DNA of 19,818 bases from Ferroglobus sp. (GCA_015523665.1 WAJX01000070.1:1-19818); one strand, 5' to 3'; positions 7,388-14,426 are shown, counted from the stretch's first letter. Notes: a model not told the origin generated them from the sequence alone. Numbers and translations: made by a program.

Positions 7388-8564
7388 GGCACTTATAGGA
7401 ATAATTCTTGGTTCTTTCACTGGAATAATTCCAGGAGTACATCCAAATACTCTTTCTGCAATGATAATAGCTTCAACTCCATTTTTATCTAAACATTTCT
7501 CTCCAATTAGTATAACGATAATATTGATTTCGATGGCGATAACCCATACAATAGTGAACATAATCCCCACAACATTTGCTGGGATACCAGAAGATGATAC
7601 AGCTTTGGCAATTTATCCATCACACGAGATGGTTTTAGAGGGGAGAGGTTTTGAAGCGATATCGATATCAGCCTTCTCAAGTTTTTTATCCATTCTAATA
7701 TCTCTACCACTTTTTTTAATCCTAATGCTATTGGGGAATAATAATAATTACATATTTATAGAGAAATTGACGAAAGTCGCAATAATAATCACATTGCTTA
7801 TCCTGCTAATTACCGAAAGAGATCCATTAGGTGGAAGCCTGTCTGGAATGAAAAAGAGATTTTATTTTATGTTGGTTTTCCTCTCTTCAGGATTTCTCGG
7901 GTATACAGCACAGTTCTACGATAAAAGCCAGATTTCAATTCTCTTTCCACTACTTTCTGGATTGTTTGGAGCTCCAGTTTTGATTCAAGGAATGATCAGT
8001 GAGGTTGAAGTCCCTCAGCAAGAGATCGAGCTAAGAATTCCCAGCTTAAAGGATTCATTTAAAGGAGCTTTTGCTGGGATGTATGTTAGCCTATTTCCTG
8101 GAATGAGTTCAGGTATAGCAACAGCTTTAGCTTCAAGTAATTCAAAAGATCCAGAGAGTTATATAGCAACGATCAGCTCTGCAAACACTTCAAATGCTTT
8201 TTTAAACTTTGCAGTCCTAATTTCAGCAGATCATGTTAGAAGTGGTGTCGCTGATGCTGTATCTTCTCTTGTCTCACCCTCAAAACTGTATTTTATTCCC
8301 CCGCTATCGATAGCTGTCTCATTTATTGCTCTTCCTCTCACATTGTTATTGGCAATCTTTTTTACAAAGATGATCTCTAAGCTTACCGCATCGAAAATCT
8401 CCATAATATCATTGATAATTCTCTCATCCTCTGTTGCGATTTTTAACGGGATTAATGGACTTTTAATCTATACTTCAGCAATTCCGATAGGTATGTCGAC
8501 TTTTTTCTTCAATATTAGAAGAGTTAGTTGTATGGGAGCTATAATGTTACCATTGCTCCTCTAA
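7377..8564 (+). CDS. TctA-family (DUF112-type) integral membrane protein
   Basis: A 395-residue polytopic membrane protein with about ten hydrophobic segments. It shows two copies of the TctA hallmark: GSFTGIIPGVHPNTLSAMI near the N-terminus and GAFAGMYVSLFPGMSSGIA in the second half, suggesting an inverted-repeat transporter fold. It fits the archaeal single-gene members of the tripartite tricarboxylate transporter permease superfamily. Bacterial TctA works with TctB and a periplasmic binding protein; neither is nearby, so the substrate is open. It is shorter than bacterial TctA (about 500). ATG 7377 overlaps the upstream gene by 11 bp, implying coupled translation. The sequence around residues 65-85 (TFAGIPEDDTALAIYPSH) is charged and could line the transport path. 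Confidence 0.75.
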   Translation: MIVEALIGIILGSFTGIIPGVHPNTLSAMIIASTPFLSKHFSPISITIILISMAITHTIVNIIPTTFAGIPEDDTALAIYPSHEMVLEGRGFEAISISAFSSFLSILISLPLFLILMLLGNNNNYIFIEKLTKVAIIITLLILLITERDPLGGSLSGMKKRFYFMLVFLSSGFLGYTAQFYDKSQISILFPLLSGLFGAPVLIQGMISEVEVPQQEIELRIPSLKDSFKGAFAGMYVSLFPGMSSGIATALASSNSKDPESYIATISSANTSNAFLNFAVLISADHVRSGVADAVSSLVSPSKLYFIPPLSIAVSFIALPLTLLLAIFFTKMISKLTASKISIISLIILSSSVAIFNGINGLLIYTSAIPIGMSTFFFNIRRVSCMGAIMLPLLL

Positions 8565-8566
8565 CT

Positions 8567-8640
8567 TGTATTTCTATTTTTTAATTTAATTTTAGTTTAT
8601 CTTTTATTCTTACTTATTTTATTTATCTATTTTTATCATT
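8567..8640 (+). terminator. long T-rich terminator after the permease
   Basis: About 70 nt in which T dominates, with repeated TTTTAT-like units, directly after the stop of the permease gene. Repeated oligo-T runs are the archaeal intrinsic termination signal. No hairpin is needed or seen. Confidence 0.5.
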
Positions 8641-8653
8641 TTAAATTAAAAAT

Positions 8654-8668
8654 GCGGAAAGTTTTTAT
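8654..8668 (+). promoter_or_regulatory. BRE/TATA promoter that sets the HPS-RraA start
   Basis: GCGGAAAGTTTTTAT is a good BRE (GCGGAAA) plus TATA (GTTTTTAT) ending 22 nt before ATG 8691. An ATG at 8652 lies upstream of the box itself and so should not be in the mRNA. This decides the start in favour of 8691. Confidence 0.65.
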
Positions 8669-8690
8669 CCAAACTCGTAATCAATTTTTT

Positions 8691-9992
8691 ATGGATAAAC
8701 CAGTCCTACAAGTTGCATTAGACTTACTTGAATTGAAAAGGGCAATTGAAATCGCTGAAGAAGCGTTAATAGGAGGAGCTGATTGGATTGAAGCTGGAAC
8801 ACCATTAATAAAGAGTGAAGGTATGAATGCGATAAGAGAGTTAAAGAAGAGATTTAAAGATTGTAAAATTCTTGCCGATATGAAAACTATAGATACAGGA
8901 GCTGTAGAAGTTGAAATGGCTGCAAAAAGTGGTGCAGATGTTGTTATAATTCTTGCATTAAGTGATAATTCTACAATAAAAGAGGCTCTGAGAGCAGCCA
9001 GAAAGTATGGTTGCGAGATTATGGGAGATCTGATCAATATTAAAAATCCAGTAAAAAGAGCTAAAGAGCTTGAAGAGCTCGGTGTAGATTATGTAAACAT
9101 TCACGTTGGGATAGACCAGCAGATGATAGGCATCGACCCTCTTAAAGCCCTATCAAAGACTGTAAATGAAGTTAACATTCCAGTTGCTGCAGCTGGAGGG
9201 CTTGACGCTGAAAAAGCAAAACAATGCATTTCTATGGGAGCCAACATCGTAATAGTCGGAAGTAATATTGTGAAATCTGGAAACGTTGTTGAATCAGCCA
9301 GAAAAATTAGAGAAGCAATAGATAAGGCATGGAAAATTGGGGAAAAAGCCAAACTGAAAAGAAAGAGGATAGAAGAGGAGATAAGGGAGATGCTAATGAA
9401 AGTTTCAACTCCGAATATAAGCGATGCCATGCATAGAGCAAGGGCTATGGATGGGATTTATCCAATTGTTAAAGGAAAAAAGATTGTTGGAAAAGCTATT
9501 ACAGTAAGCACAATGGATGGAGACTGGGCTAAAACTGTCGAAGCGATTGATGTTGCTGGAAAAGGAGATATTATAGTTATAAAATGTTCTGGTGATACTG
9601 CAGCGGTATGGGGAGAGCTTGCCACAAGGAGTTGCATCAATAAAGGAATTGAAGGAGTGATCATAGATGGAGCGGTAAGAGATGTGGATGACATAAAAGA
9701 GCTTGGTTATCCAATTTTTGTGAAGAAAGAAGTGCCGAATGCTGGAGAACCAAAGGGATTCGGAGAGATCAATGTAAAAGTCGTTTGTGGAGGAGTTGAA
9801 GTAAACCCTGGAGATTGGATCGTAGCTGATGACAATGGAGTAATGGTAATTCCTAAAGAGAGAGCATTTGAGATAGCTAAAAGAGCATTAGAAATAAAAA
9901 AGCATGAAGACAGAATTAGATGGGAGATAGAAGAAAAGGGAAGAACTTTAGCTGAGATAATTGAACTCTACAAATGGGAAAAAGTTAAATAA
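8691..9992 (+). CDS. 3-hexulose-6-phosphate synthase fused to RraA-like domain
   Basis: A 433-residue two-domain enzyme. Residues 1-215 are hexulose-6-phosphate synthase of the OMP-decarboxylase superfamily: VALDL at 8-12, the catalytic LADMKTIDTG (61-70; Asp63, Lys65, Asp68), DYVNIHVGID, and the phosphate sites AAAGGLD (166-172) and IVIVGSNIV. This domain condenses formaldehyde with ribulose 5-phosphate or, in archaea, runs in reverse to supply pentose. After a basic linker (219-235), residues 236-425 are RraA/HMG-aldolase-like, with STPNISDAMHRA, GEL (308-310), the metal/substrate motif GAVRDVDDI (327-335) and PGDWIVADDNGVMVIP. RraA inhibits RNase E in bacteria, but archaea lack that enzyme, so an aldolase-like activity is more plausible. 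HPS-RraA fusions are annotated in other archaea. No phosphohexuloisomerase or Fae gene lies in this window. Confidence 0.9.
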   Translation: MDKPVLQVALDLLELKRAIEIAEEALIGGADWIEAGTPLIKSEGMNAIRELKKRFKDCKILADMKTIDTGAVEVEMAAKSGADVVIILALSDNSTIKEALRAARKYGCEIMGDLINIKNPVKRAKELEELGVDYVNIHVGIDQQMIGIDPLKALSKTVNEVNIPVAAAGGLDAEKAKQCISMGANIVIVGSNIVKSGNVVESARKIREAIDKAWKIGEKAKLKRKRIEEEIREMLMKVSTPNISDAMHRARAMDGIYPIVKGKKIVGKAITVSTMDGDWAKTVEAIDVAGKGDIIVIKCSGDTAAVWGELATRSCINKGIEGVIIDGAVRDVDDIKELGYPIFVKKEVPNAGEPKGFGEINVKVVCGGVEVNPGDWIVADDNGVMVIPKERAFEIAKRALEIKKHEDRIRWEIEEKGRTLAEIIELYKWEKVK

Positions 9993-10069
9993 AAGTTAAA
10001 TAAATGATTTGTAAATAAATTTGCAAATATTTTTATATCTCTATTTTAAAAGTTCATTGAGGGGTTAAA

Positions 10070-10426
10070 TTAACTCCTATAAACTTCTGCAAAATCAAAC
10101 TCTAACTCATTGCTTAATATATCTCCAACTTCCCCAAGCATATTTATAAATCTGGTATAAGCCTCCATGAACTCTTTCACAGCTACTTTCTCATTCAAAG
10201 CGGATTGAATTTGATTCAATTTCGAAATTAAATCTTCATTTACCTCTCCAGACATGCGTAGTGTTATAAACTCCTGCTGCAAACTCTGAAACTCAGCAAG
10301 CATACTTTGTATCTCCTCGTTATTCCTCAAAGCCTCTTCCTTCTCAACAAAATTTTTATATTCCTCGCTCTCCATTATCGCTTTTGCAAGTTCTACAACC
10401 TTCTCCTTAATCACATCCGAAACCAT
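10070..10426 (-). CDS. YlbF/YmcA family protein
   Basis: A 118-residue all-helical acidic protein beginning MVSDVIKEKVVELAKAI. It has the YlbF/YmcA (Com_YlbF) layout: a first helix with A-x-x-I-x-x-S-x-E-Y-x-x-F, the middle segment EIQSMLAEFQSLQQEF, and a C-terminal helix AVKEFMEAYTRFINMLGEVGDIL. In Bacillus, family members YlbF, YmcA and YaaT form a complex affecting RNase Y-dependent RNA processing; archaea lack RNase Y, so the role here is unknown. The ATG at 10426 is preferred to the GTG at 10435, because AGGTGA lies 5 nt before the ATG while the GTG overlaps that ribosome site. No operon partner is evident; the gene upstream ends 159 bp away. Confidence 0.75.
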   Translation of the reverse strand: MVSDVIKEKVVELAKAIMESEEYKNFVEKEEALRNNEEIQSMLAEFQSLQQEFITLRMSGEVNEDLISKLNQIQSALNEKVAVKEFMEAYTRFINMLGEVGDILSNELEFDFAEVYRS

Positions 10427-10485
10427 TTCACTCACCTATAATTTTTAAAGCTCTACTTTAACTATATTTAAATTTTTTGTAACAT

Positions 10486-10505
10486 AAAGTTTGATAAAGT
10501 TTGAT
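10486..10505. repeat. tandem 10-bp direct repeat upstream of the YlbF gene
   Basis: AAAGTTTGAT occurs twice head to tail, one helical turn apart, about 60-80 bp upstream of the YlbF-family start. Two copies on the same helix face could be a regulator site. Otherwise the 10427-10584 spacer holds only AT-rich sequence and a hairpin near its end. Confidence 0.35.
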
Positions 10506-10549
10506 TAATTTAAAAAAATTATAAATAAAAACAGATATAAATGATTAAA

Positions 10550-10573
10550 AATAATAGTATTATCGCTATTATT
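10550..10573 (-). terminator. hairpin then T-rich tract after R15P isomerase
   Basis: A perfect 8-bp stem, AATAATAG paired with CTATTATT, around an 8-nt loop begins 12 nt beyond the isomerase stop. On the minus strand it is followed by T-rich sequence (10506-10545). It is probably the 3' end of the kinase-isomerase transcript. Confidence 0.45.
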
Positions 10574-10584
10574 ATACCATTAGT

Positions 10585-11520
10585 TTACTCAAAATGATGT
10601 GGTGATATTACAATTTCCTCGTTATGGATCTTGGGATAACCAAGTCTTTCTCTAATAATCAAATATGCCATTTCTGGAGGAATGGCACCTATCTCAGTTA
10701 TTATTAAATCAATGTAATTTCTGGGAGTGGCATCGAATGCAGGATTTCTAACAAAGACATTGTTAAGAGAGAGTATATCATCTCCAGCAACCTCTTTAGC
10801 ATCCCTCTCCTCAATAACCACAAGTTCTCCCAGTAAGGTTTTTGGACTGAACTTATAAGTTTCAGCAGCAACTATGAATGGTACTCTTGCTTCTTTTGCT
10901 ATAAGTGCTATTTGAGACGTTCCTATCTTATTTATCAATGCTCCATTAGCTGTTATCGTATCAGCTCCGACTATAACGTAATCTATCTCTTCTATAAAAA
11001 ATCTCACAGCACTATCAACGATTAGATTTATCTTAACGCCAACCTCTGAAAGATCTTTAACAGTTAATAATCCTTGCAATCTTGGTCTTGATTCAGTTAC
11101 AAAGACCTCATTAACTTTTCCTTCATCATAAGCCTTTTTTATCACTGCAATAGCTGTAGAAGAGTTGCAGTGGGTTAAAATAATAGAATTCTTCTTAATC
11201 CTCCTAGCTCCTATCTCAGCTATCTTCATTTTCGCTGTATCTACCCAATGTATAAATTCCGTGGCTCTTCTTTTTAAATCCTCTCTTTTCTCTTCAACAT
11301 TACTTCCTTGGTAGTTCATAACATAATTTATAGCATTGAATAAGCTTACAGCTGTTGGCCTCGTATTGAGTAATCTTTGAGATGCTATCCTCATCTTATT
11401 GTCGAAATCATCTGAAATTGTATCTGCATATCTCATAAGAGTTTCAACAGCAAATCTTGCAATATTCGATGCTCCCCTTATCTCCATGCTTTCAATTTTT
11501 TTTGCAGCTTCCTCAATCAT
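10585..11520 (-). CDS. ribose-1,5-bisphosphate isomerase
   Basis: The enzyme converts ribose 1,5-bisphosphate to ribulose 1,5-bisphosphate in the archaeal AMP pathway, between AMP phosphorylase and form III RuBisCO. The 311-residue product belongs to the eIF2B/MtnA superfamily. Visible motifs are the opening SMEIRGASNIARFA (11-24), TRPTAVSLFNAINY (53-66), the catalytic cysteine Cys118 in LTHCNSSTA, RPRLQG (145-150), and the catalytic aspartate Asp187 in VGADTITANGALINKIGT. The spacing agrees with the characterised Thermococcus enzyme (Cys133, Asp202). MIEEAAKKIESM at 11520 is taken as the start; an extra 17 residues in frame would lie inside the upstream kinase gene and do not look conserved. 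It overlaps the kinase stop by 8 bp. AMP phosphorylase and RuBisCO are not in this window. Confidence 0.9.
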   Translation of the reverse strand: MIEEAAKKIESMEIRGASNIARFAVETLMRYADTISDDFDNKMRIASQRLLNTRPTAVSLFNAINYVMNYQGSNVEEKREDLKRRATEFIHWVDTAKMKIAEIGARRIKKNSIILTHCNSSTAIAVIKKAYDEGKVNEVFVTESRPRLQGLLTVKDLSEVGVKINLIVDSAVRFFIEEIDYVIVGADTITANGALINKIGTSQIALIAKEARVPFIVAAETYKFSPKTLLGELVVIEERDAKEVAGDDILSLNNVFVRNPAFDATPRNYIDLIITEIGAIPPEMAYLIIRERLGYPKIHNEEIVISPHHFE

Positions 11521-12250
11521 ACATCTCCCTCGCAAGTATAGATGCTCCTTTTGCAACCGCAAGCTCATCATCGATTATGACTATCTTAGGTCTAAACTCA
11601 GATGGTAAATACTTATATATCTTAGAGAAGTCTTCACGCTTAAATATCTTTCCCAATCTACCTCCTATAGCCACAACATCAACATCTAAGAGCATTATAG
11701 CCCTACTTATCTCAATACAAAGGGTTTTAAATCCTTTATAATTTAAAAGTTCCTCCCTTTTTGCTTCTCTTCCAAAATCTCTTTTTATTCTCCATCCACT
11801 GAAATGACATTCCAAATGTCCAAAGTTATTACAGACGCACTTCTCATCATCACCAATAAAGACATGTCCTATCTCTCCAGCAAGTCCTCTTCCTTTATAC
11901 AACTTTCCATCCAAAATAAGTCCTGCTCCAACTCCAGTACCGAGTGTTATCGCAATTATGTTATCCTCTTTCACCAAATGCTTTACATAAACTGCAAAAC
12001 AATTTGCATCGTTTTCCAGTTTAAAAGATTCGAGAAGCTTATTTACATTCTTTATATTTGGAATATTTGGAGCTTTCAATATTTTATTATCCCTAACCCA
12101 TGAAGCTATACCAACAACACATTTATCAAATTTTTTGAGAATTTCTGGATTTTCCATAACCTTTTCTGTTTTTAGATGCATTACATGCCTGAAATTTTCA
12201 AATTCAACTACATCTGTATAAGTCCCTCCTATATCTATTCCAAACCACAT
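11513..12250 (-). CDS. ROK-family sugar kinase
   Basis: A 245-residue cytoplasmic kinase of the ROK (ASKHA) fold. It shows the phosphate-1 loop FGIDIGGTYTD (3-13), the catalytic aspartate in LENDANC (Asp81), the phosphate-2 loop ITLGTGVGAGLI (101-112), and GEIGH (125-129), whose Glu and His bind sugar and zinc. The zinc segment is CVCNNFGHLECHFSG. Compared with the usual CxCGxxGCxE, the third Cys is His145 and an additional Cys follows at 148. The protein is shorter than most ROK kinases (about 290-320). Translation is coupled to the R15P isomerase by an 8-bp overlap, so its substrate could belong to ribose or nucleoside salvage, but glucose or another hexose is equally possible on sequence alone. 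Confidence 0.8.
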   Translation of the reverse strand: MWFGIDIGGTYTDVVEFENFRHVMHLKTEKVMENPEILKKFDKCVVGIASWVRDNKILKAPNIPNIKNVNKLLESFKLENDANCFAVYVKHLVKEDNIIAITLGTGVGAGLILDGKLYKGRGLAGEIGHVFIGDDEKCVCNNFGHLECHFSGWRIKRDFGREAKREELLNYKGFKTLCIEISRAIMLLDVDVVAIGGRLGKIFKREDFSKIYKYLPSEFRPKIVIIDDELAVAKGASILAREMYD

Positions 12251-12296
12251 GCAATCTGTAGGATAAAGTAATATATCATTTTAACTTAATTAGGAT

Positions 12297-12908
12297 ATGA
12301 AACTTTTAACAGCTGAAGAGGGAAAATTAGCGGTAAATCTTGCAAGAGAATCGATTGAAACGTATTTAAAAGAAAGTAAGGTAATTAAAAAAAGATTAGA
12401 AGGTGTTTTCAAAGAAAAAAGAGGAGTTTTCACGACTTTAACAAAACGAGGAATGTTGAGGGGGTGTATTGGATTTCCTTATCCGATTAAAAGATTAGAT
12501 GATGCAATAGTTGATTCTGCTATATCAGCAGCAACTCAAGATCCGAGATTCCCTCCAGTAGAGCTAAAGGAGATGGATGAGATAATTGTTGAGGTAACAG
12601 TTTTAACTCAGCCAGAAAAAATAGTAGTTAAGAATAGGAGAGATTTACCAAAACATATTGAAATAGGAAGACATGGCCTCATAATTAAAAGAGGAGCATT
12701 CAGTGGTCTTTTATTGCCACAAGTAGCAGTTGAACATGGATTTGATGAGGAGGAATTTTTAGTGCAAACGTGCTTTAAAGCCGGATTACCACCAGATGCA
12801 TGGTTGATTGATGATACAGAAGTTTACAGGTTTGAGGGACAAATTTTTAAGGAAAAAACTCCACGAGGGGAAATTATTGAAATTGATACCAGATCTTGTG
12901 ATTTATAA
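12297..12908 (+). CDS. AMMECR1-family protein
   Basis: A 203-residue protein of the AMMECR1/TIGR00296 family, found in archaea, bacteria and humans. It has the invariant [11 protein letters not shown] (residues about 55-65), preceded by [11 protein letters not shown], then [14 protein letters not shown] and [11 protein letters not shown], and the C-terminal [10 protein letters not shown] and [10 protein letters not shown]. The conserved Cys-Gly pocket suggests an enzyme, and radical-SAM/MEMO-linked roles have been proposed for relatives, but none is proven. The start at 12297 has AGGAT just upstream. It is divergent from the ROK kinase, with only 46 bp between the two ATGs. Confidence 0.93.
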   Translation: MKLLTAEEGKLAVNLARESIETYLKESKVIKKRLEGVFKEKRGVFTTLTKRGMLRGCIGFPYPIKRLDDAIVDSAISAATQDPRFPPVELKEMDEIIVEVTVLTQPEKIVVKNRRDLPKHIEIGRHGLIIKRGAFSGLLLPQVAVEHGFDEEEFLVQTCFKAGLPPDAWLIDDTEVYRFEGQIFKEKTPRGEIIEIDTRSCDL

Positions 12909-13026
12909 ATCTGGCATGTTTTAATAAAAAATAAGTCTTATAATTTTCAATAAAATAAATTTTAAACATATCAAGATTTAAATTTCTACTGTATTTAAAT
13001 TATTCCTCTAAATTATTAAGAATTAG

Positions 13027-13043
13027 ATCACAAATATTGTGAT
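13027..13043. promoter_or_regulatory. palindrome 1 upstream of the CARF regulator
   Basis: ATCACAAATATTGTGAT is a perfect 7-bp inverted repeat with a 3-nt centre, 60 bp before the regulator ATG. Size and symmetry suit a dimeric winged-helix protein. The rest of the 195-bp spacer (12909-13026) is AT-rich with nothing recognisable. Confidence 0.5.
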
Positions 13044-13054
13044 ATTGATGGTAA

Positions 13055-13068
13055 CTATATTAATATAG
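13055..13068. promoter_or_regulatory. palindrome 2 abutting the likely TATA of the CARF regulator
   Basis: CTATATTAATATAG is a perfect uninterrupted 14-bp palindrome centred 41 bp upstream of the ATG at 13104. It sits at or just upstream of the likely TATA region (AAAAATTTATTA, 13069-13080). Protein bound here would block or recruit TBP/TFB. Confidence 0.45.
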
Positions 13069-13103
13069 AAAAATTTATTAAGTTTTACAATAATTGAAGA
13101 GGT

Positions 13104-13781
13104 ATGAAAGTTGTTCACGTTGTAGCGGTTGGATATAACTCGAATAGGATAATGGAAAGTATAAAGGAAAGTGGATATCCAATACAAAAAGCTTATCTGA
13201 TTATTATAGATGATGATGTGATAAAAAAAGTTGCTAAAGAGATAAGAGAGGCATTAGGTGTTTTGGTAGATATTAAAGAAGTTGTGGTTGACAAATACGA
13301 TGTATATAATGCAGCATTGGAGATACTCAAAAACCTAAGGGAAGAAATAAAGGAAGGAAGTCAGATATATATAAATGTAACCGATGCTCCAAAAACAGTG
13401 ATGGTTGCTTGTTACATCTCAGCACAGATTGCGAAAAGTAAACTCTATGCAGCTATGCCTAAGTATGAAGCTGGGATAGAAAAAGGAATAGAAAAGGTAG
13501 TAGAAATTCCCATACCACCATTAAAGAGAATATCTTCGGACAAAATAGAAATATTAAAGGTTATTGATGAGAACGGTGGAGAAGTCGAATCTATAAATAA
13601 GTTGATAGAATTACTCGAGGGAAGGATGGCAGAGCATAGAAAGTATATGGCGCAAAGAGCGAGAATGAGTTATCATCTCAAAGGACTTGAAGAGGATATG
13701 TTAATTGAGATGAAGAGAGAAGGAAAGAACGTTAAGATTGCATTAACACCTCTTGGAAGAGCTTTTTGTGCAATCAGTTAG
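13104..13781 (+). CDS. CARF-domain winged-helix transcriptional regulator
   Basis: A 225-residue protein. Residues 1-140 look like a Rossmann-type CARF domain: HVVAVGYNSNRIMESIKES, IIIDDDVIKK, then a strand and IYINVTDAPKTVMVACYISA, the position of the N-x-S/T-G-G-x-K/R loop. Pro/Lys-rich EIPIPPLKRISSDKIEILKVI leads into a winged-helix domain (about 143-225) with RMSYHLKGLEEDMLIEM and a basic KNVKIALTPLG wing. This arrangement resembles Csa3 and the HFX_2341/DUF6293-type regulators; the latter looks closer because the ligand loop has DAPK instead of GG. Such CARF domains sense cyclic oligoadenylates or related nucleotides. No cas gene or array is nearby. GAGGT lies directly before the ATG. 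Two palindromes upstream suggest autoregulation. Confidence 0.7.
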   Translation: MKVVHVVAVGYNSNRIMESIKESGYPIQKAYLIIIDDDVIKKVAKEIREALGVLVDIKEVVVDKYDVYNAALEILKNLREEIKEGSQIYINVTDAPKTVMVACYISAQIAKSKLYAAMPKYEAGIEKGIEKVVEIPIPPLKRISSDKIEILKVIDENGGEVESINKLIELLEGRMAEHRKYMAQRARMSYHLKGLEEDMLIEMKREGKNVKIALTPLGRAFCAIS

Positions 13782-13820
13782 TATAATTACCAAATATAAT
13801 AAAATCTATATATTTTTAAT

Positions 13821-14426
13821 TTAGAAGAAGTCAAAAAGCGTTCTCTTCTTTTCTAATTTTCCTATGATTTCAGCAACCTTCTTTATATCATCTTCAAACA
13901 CATCTTTGAGTTGAGGTTTATAAAGAATCGCAGCTGGATGATACGTTGGCATAATTACAATTTTCTTCCCATTTAACATAACCTCAAAAAACTTACCTCT
14001 ATCAGATGTTATTCCCCTAAACTTTTCTCCGAAAAACCCTAAAACTTGTTTTGAAGAATGTCTACCTAAACATACTATCACATCTGGTTTTATTGCCATA
14101 ATTTGCCTGTAAAGATAAGGTATGCATGCTTCAATCTCTTCATTCAGAGGGTCTCTATTATTTGGTGGTCTACATTTTAAAACATTAGTTATAAAAACCC
14201 TCTCCCTTCTAATACCAAATTTAAGAAGGGTTTCATTTAAAAGCTTTCCAGCACTCCCAACAAATGGTTTTCCCTGCTTATCCTCCTCCCTTCCAGGAGC
14301 TTCACCAACAAAAACTATTCTTGCATTTTCATTACCATCTCCTGGAACGTAATTTGTTTTTGTTAGATGAAGTTTACATCTTTTACATTTTAAAATTTCA
14401 TTAGTTATATCCTTAATACTCTCCAT
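13821..14426 (-). CDS. family 4 uracil-DNA glycosylase with C-terminal PIP-like box
   Basis: The enzyme removes uracil arising from cytosine deamination and starts base excision repair. The 201-residue product has the four cluster cysteines Cys14, Cys17, Cys85 and Cys101, the active-site motif GEAPGREED (41-49), the FVGSAGKLL stretch, TNVLKCRPPNNR, and the second catalytic motif HPAAILY (163-169). The extreme C-terminus KRTLFDFF (194-201) fits a PCNA-interacting box (QxxhxxFF) with Lys in place of Gln, consistent with archaeal UDGs that act with the sliding clamp. It faces the CARF regulator tail to tail with a 39-bp spacer. A TATA-like CTTTAAAAC lies close upstream of the start. Confidence 0.94.
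   Translation of the reverse strand: MESIKDITNEILKCKRCKLHLTKTNYVPGDGNENARIVFVGEAPGREEDKQGKPFVGSAGKLLNETLLKFGIRRERVFITNVLKCRPPNNRDPLNEEIEACIPYLYRQIMAIKPDVIVCLGRHSSKQVLGFFGEKFRGITSDRGKFFEVMLNGKKIVIMPTYHPAAILYKPQLKDVFEDDIKKVAEIIGKLEKKRTLFDFF

Noticed and set aside
8681..9694. several minus-strand open frames opposite the HPS-RraA gene
   Set aside because: They are antisense shadows of a strongly conserved two-domain enzyme, with Ser/Ile-rich products and no recognisable motif.
11521..11571. 17-residue extension of ribose-1,5-bisphosphate isomerase
   Set aside because: It lies within the kinase gene and does not resemble the family N-terminus; MIEEAAKKIESMEIRGA is the conserved beginning.
12909..13103. 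CRISPR array or leader next to the CARF gene
   Set aside because: There is no spaced direct repeat; only two single palindromes and AT-rich sequence are present.
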